Source: Arsenicicoccus piscis (lineage in GTDB: Bacteria; Actinomycetota; Actinomycetes; Actinomycetales; Dermatophilaceae). Taken from it: a stretch of DNA of 64,000 nt. The stretch lies in NCBI RefSeq assembly GCF_022568835.1, contig NZ_JAKZHV010000006.1:124001-188000 (forward strand), given 5' to 3'. Position numbers and translations under genes: made by a program. The notes under the pieces were generated by a model. It saw nothing but the letters and a program-made list of their open reading frames with translations, was not told the DNA's origin and ran no database searches. Shown piece by piece: positions 25,928-34,070 of this stretch (its first letter is position 1; each line of letters begins with the position of its first letter).

Positions 25928-27502
25928 GTGGCCGGGGGAGCCGGCGCGGCGTCGCTGGCCGCGGTCCTGCTCGTCGCGGGGCTCTACCCGGGTCTGCGGT
26001 TCACCTCCGCGGCCCCGGTCTCGTCCAGCGCCTCGAGCCCGACGGCGAGCGCGAGCGCCCGCCCGGCCTTCACCGCTGCCAAGGACTCGCCGGCGCAGAC
26101 CGTCCTCACCCGGTTGCTGGCGCCCACACCAGGTGGTCTGCCTGACGGGTTCAGCCCGGCGTCGTCGATCTCGGGCACCGTCTCGCCGGCCGTGTCCCCG
26201 ACCTGCGACTCACCCGTCGCACCGGTGCTGTCGCGCTCGCGGTCGTTCGCCGCCGGGGGAGCGCCGGTCGGGTCGGGTCTGACCGTCACCGTCTCGGCCT
26301 ACAGCGCGGGCGCCGGTGCGCCGGCCATGGACGCCATGCGCACGGCGCGCAGCGAGTGCGTGCGCGGCGCCTCGGTGACCCAACGCACCGGCTCAGGGGC
26401 GGGCTCAGGGGTGCAGGCCCTCGACGCCGTCGAGCAGCGGGGCCGCGCCACGATCCGCTCGGTGCTGCTGCGACGAGGGGACGTGATCGTGTCCGTCACG
26501 GGCAGCGCGGTGGCCGTGCCCGACGGGCTGCCCGCGGACCTCGACGGGCGGCTCGCCGCGCTCCTGCAGGGCGTGTGCCTCAAGCAGGACGGCACGACCA
26601 CCGATTTCACCCGCTCGGTGCTGGCGGGCGTGCAGCGCTACACCGGCCTGCTGCAGGACCAGTCCGTGCCGCTGCCCACCTCGGCGGCCGCCTTGCCGGC
26701 GCTGGTCTCGCCGTCGGCGACGCCCGAGCTCCCGGAGCCGGTCAGCGCGACGCCCCCGCAGTTTCCCTTCTGGCCGACGCAGACCCCGGTGCCGGTCAAC
26801 CGGCCGACCGCCCCGGCCGCCCCGACGCCCTACCCGACGGCCACCGGGATCCAGGTGCCCATCGAGGACCCGGACGGTCCTGGGTGCGGCTGGGCGTTCA
26901 CCGGCATGCTCGCCCCGGCCTTCGACCCGAAGGCCGCCGCGGCGATCGAGCAGCAGCGCCGCACCGACGCCATCGCCGCGATGGGGGCCGACGTGGCGGC
27001 GTACCCGGCCAAGGCACAGGCCTACGCCCAGTCCTTCGCCCAGTTCGACGCCCAGGCCAAGGCCTACCTCGCGTACGTCGACGCCATGGGGCAGATCGAG
27101 TCCCAGTGGGCGGTGCAGCGCGCCCAGCAGCAGGCCTACGCGGACGCGCTCATTGCCTACCAGCAGGCCACCCAGGCCTACCAGCAGCAGCTGACCGAGC
27201 GCGCCGCGGCCCAGCAGCGCTTCGAGCAGGCCGTGCAGTGGTGCGCGCAGTACCCGCAGGGCTACCCGCCGCCCACCACCCCGGCGCCGCCGTCCCCGGA
27301 CACCGCGACCCCGACCGACCCCAACGCGCAGCCGACGCCGAACCCCACCGGCCCGACGGCGACGCCGGTCGCGCCGGTCGCGCCCCCGCCGAGCGGGGTG
27401 CCGGCCACCTGCCCGCCGCAGCCCGACCCGCTGCTGGCCCAACCTGCCCCCACGTCGCCGGCGTCACCCGCGCCGCCGCCCGACCCCAGGCCCACGCCGT
27501 GA
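25928..27502 (+). CDS. Secreted or membrane-anchored Pro/Ala/Gln-rich protein
   Basis: From the first usable GTG at 25928 the protein is 524 residues: a hydrophobic segment (GAGAASLAAVLLVAGLYPGL), a Ser/Ala/Thr-rich stalk, a folded part with three or four Cys, a Pro/Thr linker (WPTQTPVPVNRPTAPAAPTP), a long Gln/Ala coiled coil (residues 330-440) and a Pro/Thr-rich tail. The frame stays open for 32 codons upstream and encodes DPDLRRRGRKAFLAV just before the hydrophobic part, a typical positive-inside start, but contains no ATG, GTG or TTG. The true start may be unusual or lost by an indel. It overlaps the PBP gene (GTGA at 27499), which suggests a cell-envelope role. Confidence 0.65.
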   Translation: MAGGAGAASLAAVLLVAGLYPGLRFTSAAPVSSSASSPTASASARPAFTAAKDSPAQTVLTRLLAPTPGGLPDGFSPASSISGTVSPAVSPTCDSPVAPVLSRSRSFAAGGAPVGSGLTVTVSAYSAGAGAPAMDAMRTARSECVRGASVTQRTGSGAGSGVQALDAVEQRGRATIRSVLLRRGDVIVSVTGSAVAVPDGLPADLDGRLAALLQGVCLKQDGTTTDFTRSVLAGVQRYTGLLQDQSVPLPTSAAALPALVSPSATPELPEPVSATPPQFPFWPTQTPVPVNRPTAPAAPTPYPTATGIQVPIEDPDGPGCGWAFTGMLAPAFDPKAAAAIEQQRRTDAIAAMGADVAAYPAKAQAYAQSFAQFDAQAKAYLAYVDAMGQIESQWAVQRAQQQAYADALIAYQQATQAYQQQLTERAAAQQRFEQAVQWCAQYPQGYPPPTTPAPPSPDTATPTDPNAQPTPNPTGPTATPVAPVAPPPSGVPATCPPQPDPLLAQPAPTSPASPAPPPDPRPTP

Positions 27503-29759
27503 GCGCGTTCTCTGCGGGTCCTGAGCCGCCGGGCCGCCGCGCGCTGGTGGGACGGCTGGCGGCGGGTGGGGCGGTCGCCGGTCTGCTGATGGCCGCGGTG
27601 GCGGCGCCCGCGGTGATGACGGCCGGGGCGGCCTCCAACGCGGTGGTCGACTACTGGGACGGCCTGCCGACGACGCTGCCGTCCGAGCCGCCGCCGCAGC
27701 GGTCGACGATCCTCGCGGCCGACGGGTCGAAGATCGCCGAGTTCTTCCAGGAGAACCGCGTCCCGCTGCGCCTCGCCGAGGTCGCGCCCATCGCGCGCCG
27801 GGCCGTGGTCGCGGTCGAGGACGACCGGTTCTACAGCCACGGCCCCATCGACCTGCGCGGCACCCTGCGGGCGCTGGTCAACAACTCCGCCGGCGGTGGG
27901 CGGCAAGGCGGGTCGACGCTCACCCAGCAGTACGTCAAGAACCAGCTGCTCAACACCGCGACACGGGCGACGAGAAGGCGCGGGCCACCGAGGTGTCGTT
28001 GGCGCGCAAGGCGGCCGAGGCCCGCCTCGCGGCGGCGCTCGAGAAGACGATGACCAAGGACCAGATCCTCGAGGGCTACCTCAACATCGCCTACTACGGC
28101 GACGGTGCCTACGGCATCGGCACGGCGGCCCAGCACTACTTCTCGGTGCCGGCGTCGAAGCTGTCGCTGGAGCAGGCCGCCCTGCTGGCGGGGTTGGTGC
28201 AGAACCCGATCGGCTACGACCCGACGCTGCACCCGGAGGCCGCCCGGACGCGGCGCAACATCGTGCTCGCCCGGATGCGCGACACCGGGGTCATCACGGC
28301 GGCTCAGGCCTCCGCGGCACAGCGCACGCCGGTAACGCTCAAGCTGTCGGACCCGGCCAACGGGTGCACGGCCAGCCGCTACCCGTTCTACTGCCAGTGG
28401 ATCAAGGACACCCTGCTCACCGACCCGACGTTCGGCGTCAACGCGGCCGCCCGCAAGCGGTTCGTCGACCGCGGGGGACTGGTGATCAAGACGGCGATGC
28501 AGCCGAAGGTCATGGCGGCGACCCAGAAGGCCGTCGACGACGCGCTGGGGCGCGACAACCAGTTCGCGGCGGGCGTGGCGGTCGTGCAGCCGGGCACGGG
28601 CCACGTGCTCGGGTTCGCGCAGAACCGCACGTTCGGCGTGAAGCCGGGACAGACCAACGTCAACTACCCGACGATGCGGTCCTTCCAACCCGGCTCGACG
28701 TTCAAGCCGATCACCTACGCGACCGGCCTCGAGAACGGCTTCCCCGTCGAGGGCACGATCAACGCCCCCGCTCGGTTCTACCCGACGTCGATGAACGCGC
28801 CGCCCGCCGGCTACTACCGCAACCAGTCGTCCGTCGATGCCGGTGTGCTGACCGCAGGACAGGCGATCGCACGGTCGTCCAACACCTGGTTCCTCACCCT
28901 GGAGCAGGACGTGGGTGTGCCCAAGGTCGCCGCAATGGCCGACCGGCTGGGCTACGGGCTGAAGAGCAAGGTGGGGCCCCGGGACGGGTCGCTGACGCTG
29001 GGGGCCTACGACACGTCCCCGTTGCGGATGGCCGCGATCTACGCGTCGTTCGCGGCGCATGGCAGGGTGTGCGCCCCCATCGGCATCGTGTCGATCACCG
29101 ACGCGACCGGGGCGGCCGTCAAGGTGCCGTCGGCCGGCTGCCACCAGGAGGTCCGCGCGGGCATCGCCGACGCCGTCACTGCCGGCCTGGCCCAGACGAT
29201 CGACGGACCCGACCCCTACCGCACGGGCAAGAACCTCTCGCTCGGTCGGCCCGCGGCCGGCAAGACCGGCACCACCGACGGCAACTCGGCGGTGTGGTTC
29301 GCCGGCTTCACGCCGCAGCTCGCCACGGCGGTGTGGGTCGGGGATCCCCGCGGTGGTCAGGCGCACCCGGTGAATTCCCTACGGCTGTATGGCAATCGGA
29401 TCTCGTCGGTCTTCGGCTCGACGGCGGCTGGACCCATCTGGCGGGCCGCCATGCTGGCCATGCACGAGGGGGCTCCGGTGCAGCACTTCGCGCCCGTCGG
29501 GCCGGCCGAGCTGTCCGGCGCCACGTCGATCACCCCGGACGTGCGCGGGCTGACGGTGGACCAGGCGATCGGCGACCTGCAGCGGTCCGGCTTCACCGTG
29601 ACGATCGCACCCCAGACCGCAGCGGAGAGTGCGACGAGCAAGCCCGGCCAGGTCGCCTCCCAGACGCCCGCGCCGGGGACCGTCGTCGGGCTGCGCGGGA
29701 CGGCGCGTCTGGTGCTCACGGCCGGCTCGGACACCAGCAAGGTGGTCCCGGCTCCGTAG
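27499..29759 (+). pseudogene. Class A penicillin-binding protein, one frameshift
   Basis: The gene encodes a bifunctional glycosyltransferase/transpeptidase for peptidoglycan. Frame 1 (GTG at 27499) has a transmembrane helix, VAVEDDRFYSHG and GGSTLTQQYVKNQLLN of the GT51 domain. After about 27960 the homologous reading moves to another frame with SLARKAAEARLAAALEKTMT, EGYLNIAYYG, then the transpeptidase motifs PGSTFKPI (SxxK), SSN and KTGTTDG, and a C-terminal PASTA-like domain (DVRGLTVDQAIGDLQRSG). One base added in the accordant CACCGCGACA stretch (27955-27962) would restore KNQLLNTADTGDEKARATEV, a typical sequence. A sequencing error is as likely as a real mutation, since the rest is well conserved. 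Confidence 0.85.
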
Positions 29760-29805
29760 CCCCTGCGGCGTCCGGTTCTGCCGCTGGTTCTACGGGCTCG
29801 GCGTT

Positions 29806-29835
29806 TTGTGGAAGTCCCTTGGCGTGGGCTAGAGT
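29806..29835 (+). promoter_or_regulatory. Probable promoter of tRNA cluster 2
   Basis: TTGTGG at 29806-29811 and TAGAGT at 29830-29835 are spaced by 18 bases, 26 bases before tRNA-Gly. Confidence 0.5.
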
Positions 29836-29861
29836 TGGGTGTCGCGCGGGAGACCGTGCGC

Positions 29862-29934
29862 GCGGACATAGCTCAGTTGGTAGAGCGCAACCTTGCCAAG
29901 GTTGAGGTCGCCGGTTCGAGCCCGGTTGTCCGCT
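29862..29934 (+). tRNA. tRNA-Gly(GCC), copy 2
   Basis: This is identical over 73 nt to the gene at 25339, anticodon GCC. Here the discriminator base is followed by CAG, so CCA is not encoded. Confidence 0.95.
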
Positions 29935-29940
29935 CAGGTG

Positions 29941-29970
29941 AAAGGGGCGCGAGTTCGCTCGCGCCCCTTT
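29941..29970 (+). terminator. Terminator between tRNA-Gly and tRNA-Val
   Basis: Thirteen-base arms, AAAGGGGCGCGAG and CTCGCGCCCCTTT, enclose TTCG and are followed by a C-interrupted T run. It should separate transcription of the two tRNAs. Confidence 0.8.
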
Positions 29971-29976
29971 CTTCAC

Positions 29977-30048
29977 GGGCGATTGGCGCAGCGGTAGCGC
30001 GCTTCCTTGACACGGAAGAGGTCACTGGTTCAAACCCAGTATCGCCCA
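29977..30048 (+). tRNA. tRNA-Val(GAC), copy 2
   Basis: This is identical over 72 nt to the gene at 25556, anticodon GAC. CCA is encoded at 30049-30051. Confidence 0.95.
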
Positions 30049-30057
30049 CCACAAGAC

Positions 30058-30087
30058 ATCGGCCCCCACCATCTGGTGGGGGCCGAT
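30058..30087. terminator. Terminator after tRNA-Val copy 2
   Basis: Fourteen-base arms (30058-30071 and 30074-30087) are perfectly complementary around TC. The hairpin also faces the convergent sigma factor gene. Confidence 0.8.
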
Positions 30088-30112
30088 TGCGTTATGCTGC
30101 AAGCAATCTCGA

Positions 30113-31054
30113 CTAGGCGATGGCGGGCGACCGGGCGTGCTCGGACACGTTGCCCTCGCACGAGCAGTCGCCGTTGGGGCACTGCTCACCGACGGTCTCG
30201 GCGGCCTCACGCAGCCGGGCCAGGATCTGGCTGAGCAGTCGCGACACCTGCACCTGGCTCACGCCGAGCTCGTCGGCGATCTCCTGCTGGGTCTTCTCCT
30301 GGAAATAGCGCAGCTGGACGATCCGCCGCTGCCGGTCGGTGAGGCAGGTCAGCAGGCTGTGCACGGTGATCTGGTCGACGAGGCGGCTCAGGTCGTCCTC
30401 GGCGTCGGGGAGGATCTCACCGAGCGTGGCCGCGTCGGCGGCGGAGCCGAGCGGGGTCTCCAGGGACACCGGCTCGTAGCCCGTGGCGGCGCGCTCGATC
30501 TCGGCGATCGTCGTGACGGGCACACCGAGGGTGTCGGCCACCTCGTCGAGCGTGGGCTGGCGTCGCAGCGACTGCTCCAGCTCCTGTTGCACCTCGCGCA
30601 GGCGCGGGCGCAGCTCCTGCAGCCGGCGCGGCGGGCGGACCAGCCAGCACCGGTCGCGGAAGTGCTTGCGCAGCTCACCGGTGATCGTCGGGGCGGCGAA
30701 GTCCGCGAGGGTCGCGCCCTTGGAGGGGTCGAACCGCACGATCGCGAGGACGAGGCCCAGGCTGGCGACCTGCTCGAGGTCCTCACTCGGCTCGCCACGG
30801 AAGCGGTAGCGCGACGCGAGACCGCGCGCGAAGGGGAGGTAGGCGTTGACGACGCGCTGGTAGATCCGACCGCGCTCGTCGGCGGGCAGGTCGTGCACGC
30901 CGGTGAGGAGGAGCTCGGCCTCGCCGGGCCCGAACGGACCGTGGCTGGCCCGCGTGCGCGGCGCCTGGGTCGTGGTCTCGGGCTCCGTGCTGCCGGTGGG
31001 GGGTAGAGATGCCTCGGCGGGGGAAAGGGTAGGCGGGCGGTTGGTCTCTGGCAT
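30113..31054 (-). CDS. SigB/SigF-family sigma factor with cysteine tail
   Basis: This 313-residue group 3 sigma factor directs RNA polymerase to stress-type promoters. Region 2 shows YLPFARGLASRYRFRGEPSED and ITGELRKHFRDRCW, region 3 the middle helix bundle, and region 4 LTDRQRRIVQLRYFQEKTQQ with EIADELGVSQVQVSRLLSQI as DNA-binding helices. The ATG at 31054 follows GAGGAG. The last 28 residues carry CPNGDCSCEG, three cysteines not usual for the family; they could form a metal or redox site. No anti-sigma gene is adjacent. A SigB-type promoter lies 1 kb away in front of csbD. Confidence 0.87.
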   Translation of the reverse strand: MPETNRPPTLSPAEASLPPTGSTEPETTTQAPRTRASHGPFGPGEAELLLTGVHDLPADERGRIYQRVVNAYLPFARGLASRYRFRGEPSEDLEQVASLGLVLAIVRFDPSKGATLADFAAPTITGELRKHFRDRCWLVRPPRRLQELRPRLREVQQELEQSLRRQPTLDEVADTLGVPVTTIAEIERAATGYEPVSLETPLGSAADAATLGEILPDAEDDLSRLVDQITVHSLLTCLTDRQRRIVQLRYFQEKTQQEIADELGVSQVQVSRLLSQILARLREAAETVGEQCPNGDCSCEGNVSEHARSPAIA

Positions 31055-31205
31055 CGGAGCTCCTCGATCAATCGGGGAGTGAATCGGCCTGGTCTGGACC
31101 GGAGGGCCCGCACGATGCGAGGGGGCCCTGCTAGCCCAACCCTACTAGTCAGTTGGCCCGGCGCGGCAGCTTTGTCACAAAACGGTTTCGGTGCAGGCTG
31201 AGGCC

Positions 31206-32079
31206 ATGACTGCCTCCGACGACGTCCGGCTCTGGGTCGACGGAGAGCTGGTCCCGGCCACGGCCGGGAGCGTCAGCGCGCTCGACCACGGCAGCACGGT
31301 CGGTGACGGGGCGTTCGAGGTGGCCAAGATCGTCGACGGAGCGCCGTTCGCGCTCTCGCGCCACCACGCCCGGCTCGCCCGCTCGCTGGCCGGCCTCGGG
31401 CTCCCCGCCCGATCTCGACGCCCTCGACGCGGGGATCGCTGCGGTCCTCAGCCCGCAGGCGGGGCCGACGATCGAGTTCGGCCGCTTGCGCTACTGGGTC
31501 ACCGCCGGGCTGGGGCCGCTGGGCTCGGACCGGTTGCGCCTGCGTCCGCCGCATCCGACGATCGTCGTCGCCGCGAGCCCGGTAGACCGTCCGCCCGAGT
31601 CAGGCGCCCTCGTCACCGTCCCGTGGACCCGCAACGAGCGGTCCGCGACGGTCGGCCTCAAGACCCTGTCCTACGCCGACAACGTCCTCGCGCTGCGCGA
31701 GGCCACCAGCCAGGGCGCCATCGAGGCGGTCTTCGCCAACACCCGCGGCGAGCTGTGCGAGTGCACCGGGTCCAACATCTTCGTCGTGCCGTCGTCGACC
31801 GACGGGGTGATCGTCACGCCGCCGGCGGACTCGGGGCTGCTGCTCGGCATCACCCGTGAGCTCACCATCACCTGGTGCCGCGAGGCCGGGATCGAGGTGC
31901 GCGAGGAGGCGCTGCCGCTGCACGGTCTACAGGAGGTGGACGAGGTGTTCATCACCTCGACGACCAAGGACGTGCTGCCGATCCACCGCGTCGACGACCG
32001 CGAGCTGGTGGTTGGTCCGGTGTCGCGCCGGGCGCGTGAGATCTTCACCGAGCGTGCTCGCCAGGACCTCGATCCATGA
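31206..32079 (+). pseudogene. Aminotransferase class IV, one frameshift
   Basis: The gene encodes a PLP enzyme of the aminodeoxychorismate lyase/branched-chain aminotransferase fold. Frame 1 from the ATG at 31206 has VDGELVPATAGSVSALDHGS and TVGDGAFEVAKIVDGAPFAL, then at 31401-31411 (CTCCCCGCCC) homology moves by one base to DLDALDAGIAAVLSPQ, VGLKTLSYADNVLALREA with the PLP lysine, GELCECTGSNIFVV and EVFITSTTKDVLPI. Removing one base in the C-rich run gives one continuous protein of about 290 residues. It may be pabC (4-amino-4-deoxychorismate lyase) or a D-amino-acid/branched-chain enzyme; I cannot decide. Sequencing error is likely. Confidence 0.78.
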
Positions 32080-32099
32080 CCATTCTGCTAAGCAGCATG

Positions 32100-32123
32100 G
32101 TTGACCGGGGGTGTGGCAGGGTA
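32100..32123 (+). promoter_or_regulatory. SigB/SigF-type promoter before csbD
   Basis: GTTG at 32100-32103, a 15-base spacer and GGGTA at 32119-32123 match the SigB/SigF consensus GTTT-N14-16-GGGTA. It lies 54 bases before the csbD start. An imperfect hairpin (32079-32101, arms of 11 bases) just upstream probably ends the aminotransferase transcript. Confidence 0.65.
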
Positions 32124-32176
32124 GGGAAGCCACACCGGGATGGTGATCCAGCCAGCCCACAACCTGAAGGAGAACC

Positions 32177-32350
32177 ATGGGACTCGACGACAAGATCAAG
32201 AACGCCGCCCAGGACCTGCAGGGCAAGGCCAAGGAGGCCACCGGCAAGGCGACCGACAACGAGCGCCTCGAGGCCGAGGGCCGCACGGACCAGGCCGGCG
32301 CCGACCTCAAGCAGGCCGGCGAGAAGGCCAAGGACGCGTTCAAGAACTGA
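32177..32350 (+). CDS. CsbD-family stress protein
   Basis: This is a short gene of 57 codons plus stop, with AAGGAG in front of the ATG. The protein MGLDDKIKNAAQDLQGKAKE continues with ATGKATDNERLEAEGRTDQ and ends EKAKDAFKN, the full CsbD-like pattern: small, hydrophilic, helical. CsbD proteins are abundant general-stress proteins of unknown mechanism, in Bacillus under SigB. The SigB-type promoter found here supports the same control. Confidence 0.9.
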   Translation: MGLDDKIKNAAQDLQGKAKEATGKATDNERLEAEGRTDQAGADLKQAGEKAKDAFKN

Positions 32351-32391
32351 GGCCGTCCGGCGTCCGGGCGGCCTGACCCGCAAGGAGCTCC

Positions 32392-32856
32392 GTGCATCGC
32401 CCGGACGCGCACCCTCGAGGTGAGGCTCGCACCCGTCGCGAGCGCTGGCACGCCCAGCGCACCCGCTGGCGCACCGACCCACGCACGTCCCTGCTCTACC
32501 GGGGCGTGGTGGTGGTGCTCGGCTTCGTCGTCGTGGTGATCGGGCTGATCCTCGTCCCCTTCCCCGGACCGGGTTGGCTCATCGTGTTCTGCGGTGTGGC
32601 GATCTGGTCCGAGGTGTTTCCGTGGGCCGAGCGGCTGCGCGACCGCGGCTTCTTGCTGCTGCGCCGCTGGGAGGCCTGGGTCCTGACGTTGCCCGCCTTC
32701 TGGCGCTTCCTCGGTGGGGCGATGACGGCCCTCGGCATCGCGACGGGACTCGCGCTCTACGTGTGGTGGTCCGGCGTCCCGAACTGGCTGCCCGACGTCA
32801 TGGAGCACCGGGTCGAGGAGTTCTTCCGCAGGCACCTGCCGGCCAGGCCGGCCTGA
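32392..32856 (+). CDS. PGPGW-motif membrane protein (TIGR02611 type)
   Basis: This 154-residue protein has a basic start, a first transmembrane helix (about residues 38-60, VVVVLGFVVVVIGLILVPFPGPGW in parts), a second short hydrophobic hairpin, and a third helix (LGGAMTALGIATGLALYVWW). The PFPGPGW motif after helix 1 identifies the TIGR02611/putative transmembrane protein PGPGW family, of unknown function. The GTG at 32392 follows AAGGAG. It is 41 bp after csbD and probably shares its SigB-type promoter. Confidence 0.82.
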   Translation: MHRPDAHPRGEARTRRERWHAQRTRWRTDPRTSLLYRGVVVVLGFVVVVIGLILVPFPGPGWLIVFCGVAIWSEVFPWAERLRDRGFLLLRRWEAWVLTLPAFWRFLGGAMTALGIATGLALYVWWSGVPNWLPDVMEHRVEEFFRRHLPARPA

Positions 32857-32936
32857 ACTCGTCGGGCGGCGTGGCCGATTGGCATCCGGCGCCCCCGGGC
32901 CGGTACCCTTGCGGAGTTGCGCTCACCCGCAACGCT

Positions 32937-33010
32937 GGACGTGTAGCTCAGTTGGTTAGAGCGTTCGCTTCACACGCGAGAGGCCAGGGGTTCGAGTCCC
33001 TTCACGTCCA
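32937..33010 (+). tRNA. tRNA-Val(CAC)
   Basis: The 74-nt gene has acceptor arms GGACGTG/CACGTCC, D-arm AGCTCAGTTGGTTAGAGC, anticodon loop TTCACAC (anticodon CAC) and T-arm GGGGTTCGAGTCCC with one imperfect pair. CCA is encoded at 33011-33013. Confidence 0.94.
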
Positions 33011-33016
33011 CCAGCC

Positions 33017-33060
33017 AAGAGGCCCGAGATTCTGCGGAAAGGCAGAGTCTCGGGCTTCTT
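33017..33060 (+). terminator. Terminator after tRNA-Val(CAC)
   Basis: Arms at 33017-33029 and 33048-33060 pair over 13 bases with one G-U, and TCTGC/GCAGA pair inside. The arm ends in TTCTT. It separates the tRNA from the Abi locus. Confidence 0.75.
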
Positions 33061-33102
33061 CTATGTGGCCGTGCACCTGCCACAGGCGGGGATCGGGACA
33101 AG

Positions 33103-33247
33103 GTCTTGTGAGTTTGAGTCGATGGCTAGGCTGACGGTGGCGAGCCACGCTATGCGCCCGAAGGGACGTCAGCCTAGCCATCGAGCAAGACGAAACCCCG
33201 GCGATGTGGCTGGGCCAGGGATCGTTCCGGGGTCTTCGAGACGAAAC
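33103..33247 (+). ncRNA. Candidate structured RNA upstream of Abi gene
   Basis: A nested fold is visible. An 18-bp perfect stem is formed by 33119-33136 and 33167-33184. Outside it GTCTTG (33103-33108) pairs with CAAGAC (33186-33191), leaving a 10-nt bulge on the 5' side. Inside it are GTGG/CCAC (33137-33148) and CCC/GGG (33157-33165 area). Downstream, ACCCCGG (33195-33201) pairs with CCGGGGT (33227-33233), followed by GTCT-TCG-AGAC at 33232-33242. The 9-mer AGACGAAAC occurs twice, at 33188-33196 and 33239-33247. Rfam describes an abiF RNA motif next to abiF genes, and AbiF systems work with such an RNA; whether this one is homologous is untested. It could also be a leader or a terminator pair. 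Confidence 0.6.
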
Positions 33248-33268
33248 TATACCGAGGGAGTCGGGGTA

Positions 33269-33958
33269 TTGCCAGACCAACCTGACGAAGCGGTCGACTA
33301 TGAGCGCCTGGAGTGGCTCCTGACTGAGGAGCGGCTCGGTTCCTACTTCCGGGCCGCCAACGGGGAACGGGAGCCAGCATTTGCTCTCTACGAGTGGAAC
33401 ATCGAGGCCTCGGCCGCGGCCGTTTCCCTGTCCGCGATGGTTGAGGTCGTCCTCCGGAACGCTCTGGACCGGGAGATGGCCGTCCTCGGCGAGGCGAAGG
33501 GGTGGTCCGACTGGCTGGATGACGCTCCCTTGGACCATCGCGCTCGCAAGGACGTCAGGCAGGCCCGGGAGCGAGCCAGCCGAGGTCGACGAAGCGCCAC
33601 GCGCGGTCACGTCGTTGCCGAGCTGAACCTCGGCTTCTGGCGATTCCTCATGAGCAAGCGATACCTGACCAGTCTGTGGATCCCCGCCCTCGTCAAAGCA
33701 TTCCCCGGCGCTGAGGGGGATGCTCGCACCACGCAGCGTCTGCTGGAGGGGCACGTCGAGCAGATCAACTTCCTCAGGAACCGAGCTGCGCATCATGAAC
33801 CCATCCACCGACGGGATCTGCTGTCCGACCTCGACCGTGCCATGTACGTCGCGGGGTGCATCTACCCTGTGGCCGGCCGGTGGATCCGGAGCAGGGAGAC
33901 GTTGAGCAGCACCGTGGCGCAGCGACCCGAGACGCAGTCCCGAACAGAGGGCGCGTAG
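33269..33958 (+). CDS. Abi_2-family HEPN protein (AbiD/AbiF-like)
   Basis: The protein belongs to the abortive infection Abi_2 (AbiD/AbiF) family of HEPN-fold RNases used in phage defence and RNA toxin-antitoxin pairs. From the TTG at 33269, preceded by GAGGGAG, it is 229 residues. Signatures are FALYEWNIEASAAAVSLSAM and VEVVLRNALDREM, LNLGFWRFLMSKRYL, and LRNRAAHHEPI, where Arg170 and His175/His176 give the catalytic RxxxxH. A frame open to 33065 would add residues over the structured RNA and is not family-like. It stands alone between tRNA-Val and a MOSC gene. Base use is less GC-rich than in housekeeping neighbours, so recent acquisition is plausible. Confidence 0.85.
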   Translation: MPDQPDEAVDYERLEWLLTEERLGSYFRAANGEREPAFALYEWNIEASAAAVSLSAMVEVVLRNALDREMAVLGEAKGWSDWLDDAPLDHRARKDVRQARERASRGRRSATRGHVVAELNLGFWRFLMSKRYLTSLWIPALVKAFPGAEGDARTTQRLLEGHVEQINFLRNRAAHHEPIHRRDLLSDLDRAMYVAGCIYPVAGRWIRSRETLSSTVAQRPETQSRTEGA

Positions 33959-34070
33959 GGGTGCTAGCCCGGTATTGCGGGGTTTCGTCGGTGCTGGGTG
34001 GCCCGTGGAACTCGGCGACGAGGGAGTCCGTGAGGCGCGCGCCACGTCGAGTTTGCCGCCGAGGTGAGGC

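Noticed and set aside
32937..33013. tRNA-Val(CAC) as attachment site of an island with the Abi gene
   Set aside because: I looked for a second copy of the tRNA 3' end up to about 35.2 kb and found none, and there is no integrase nearby.
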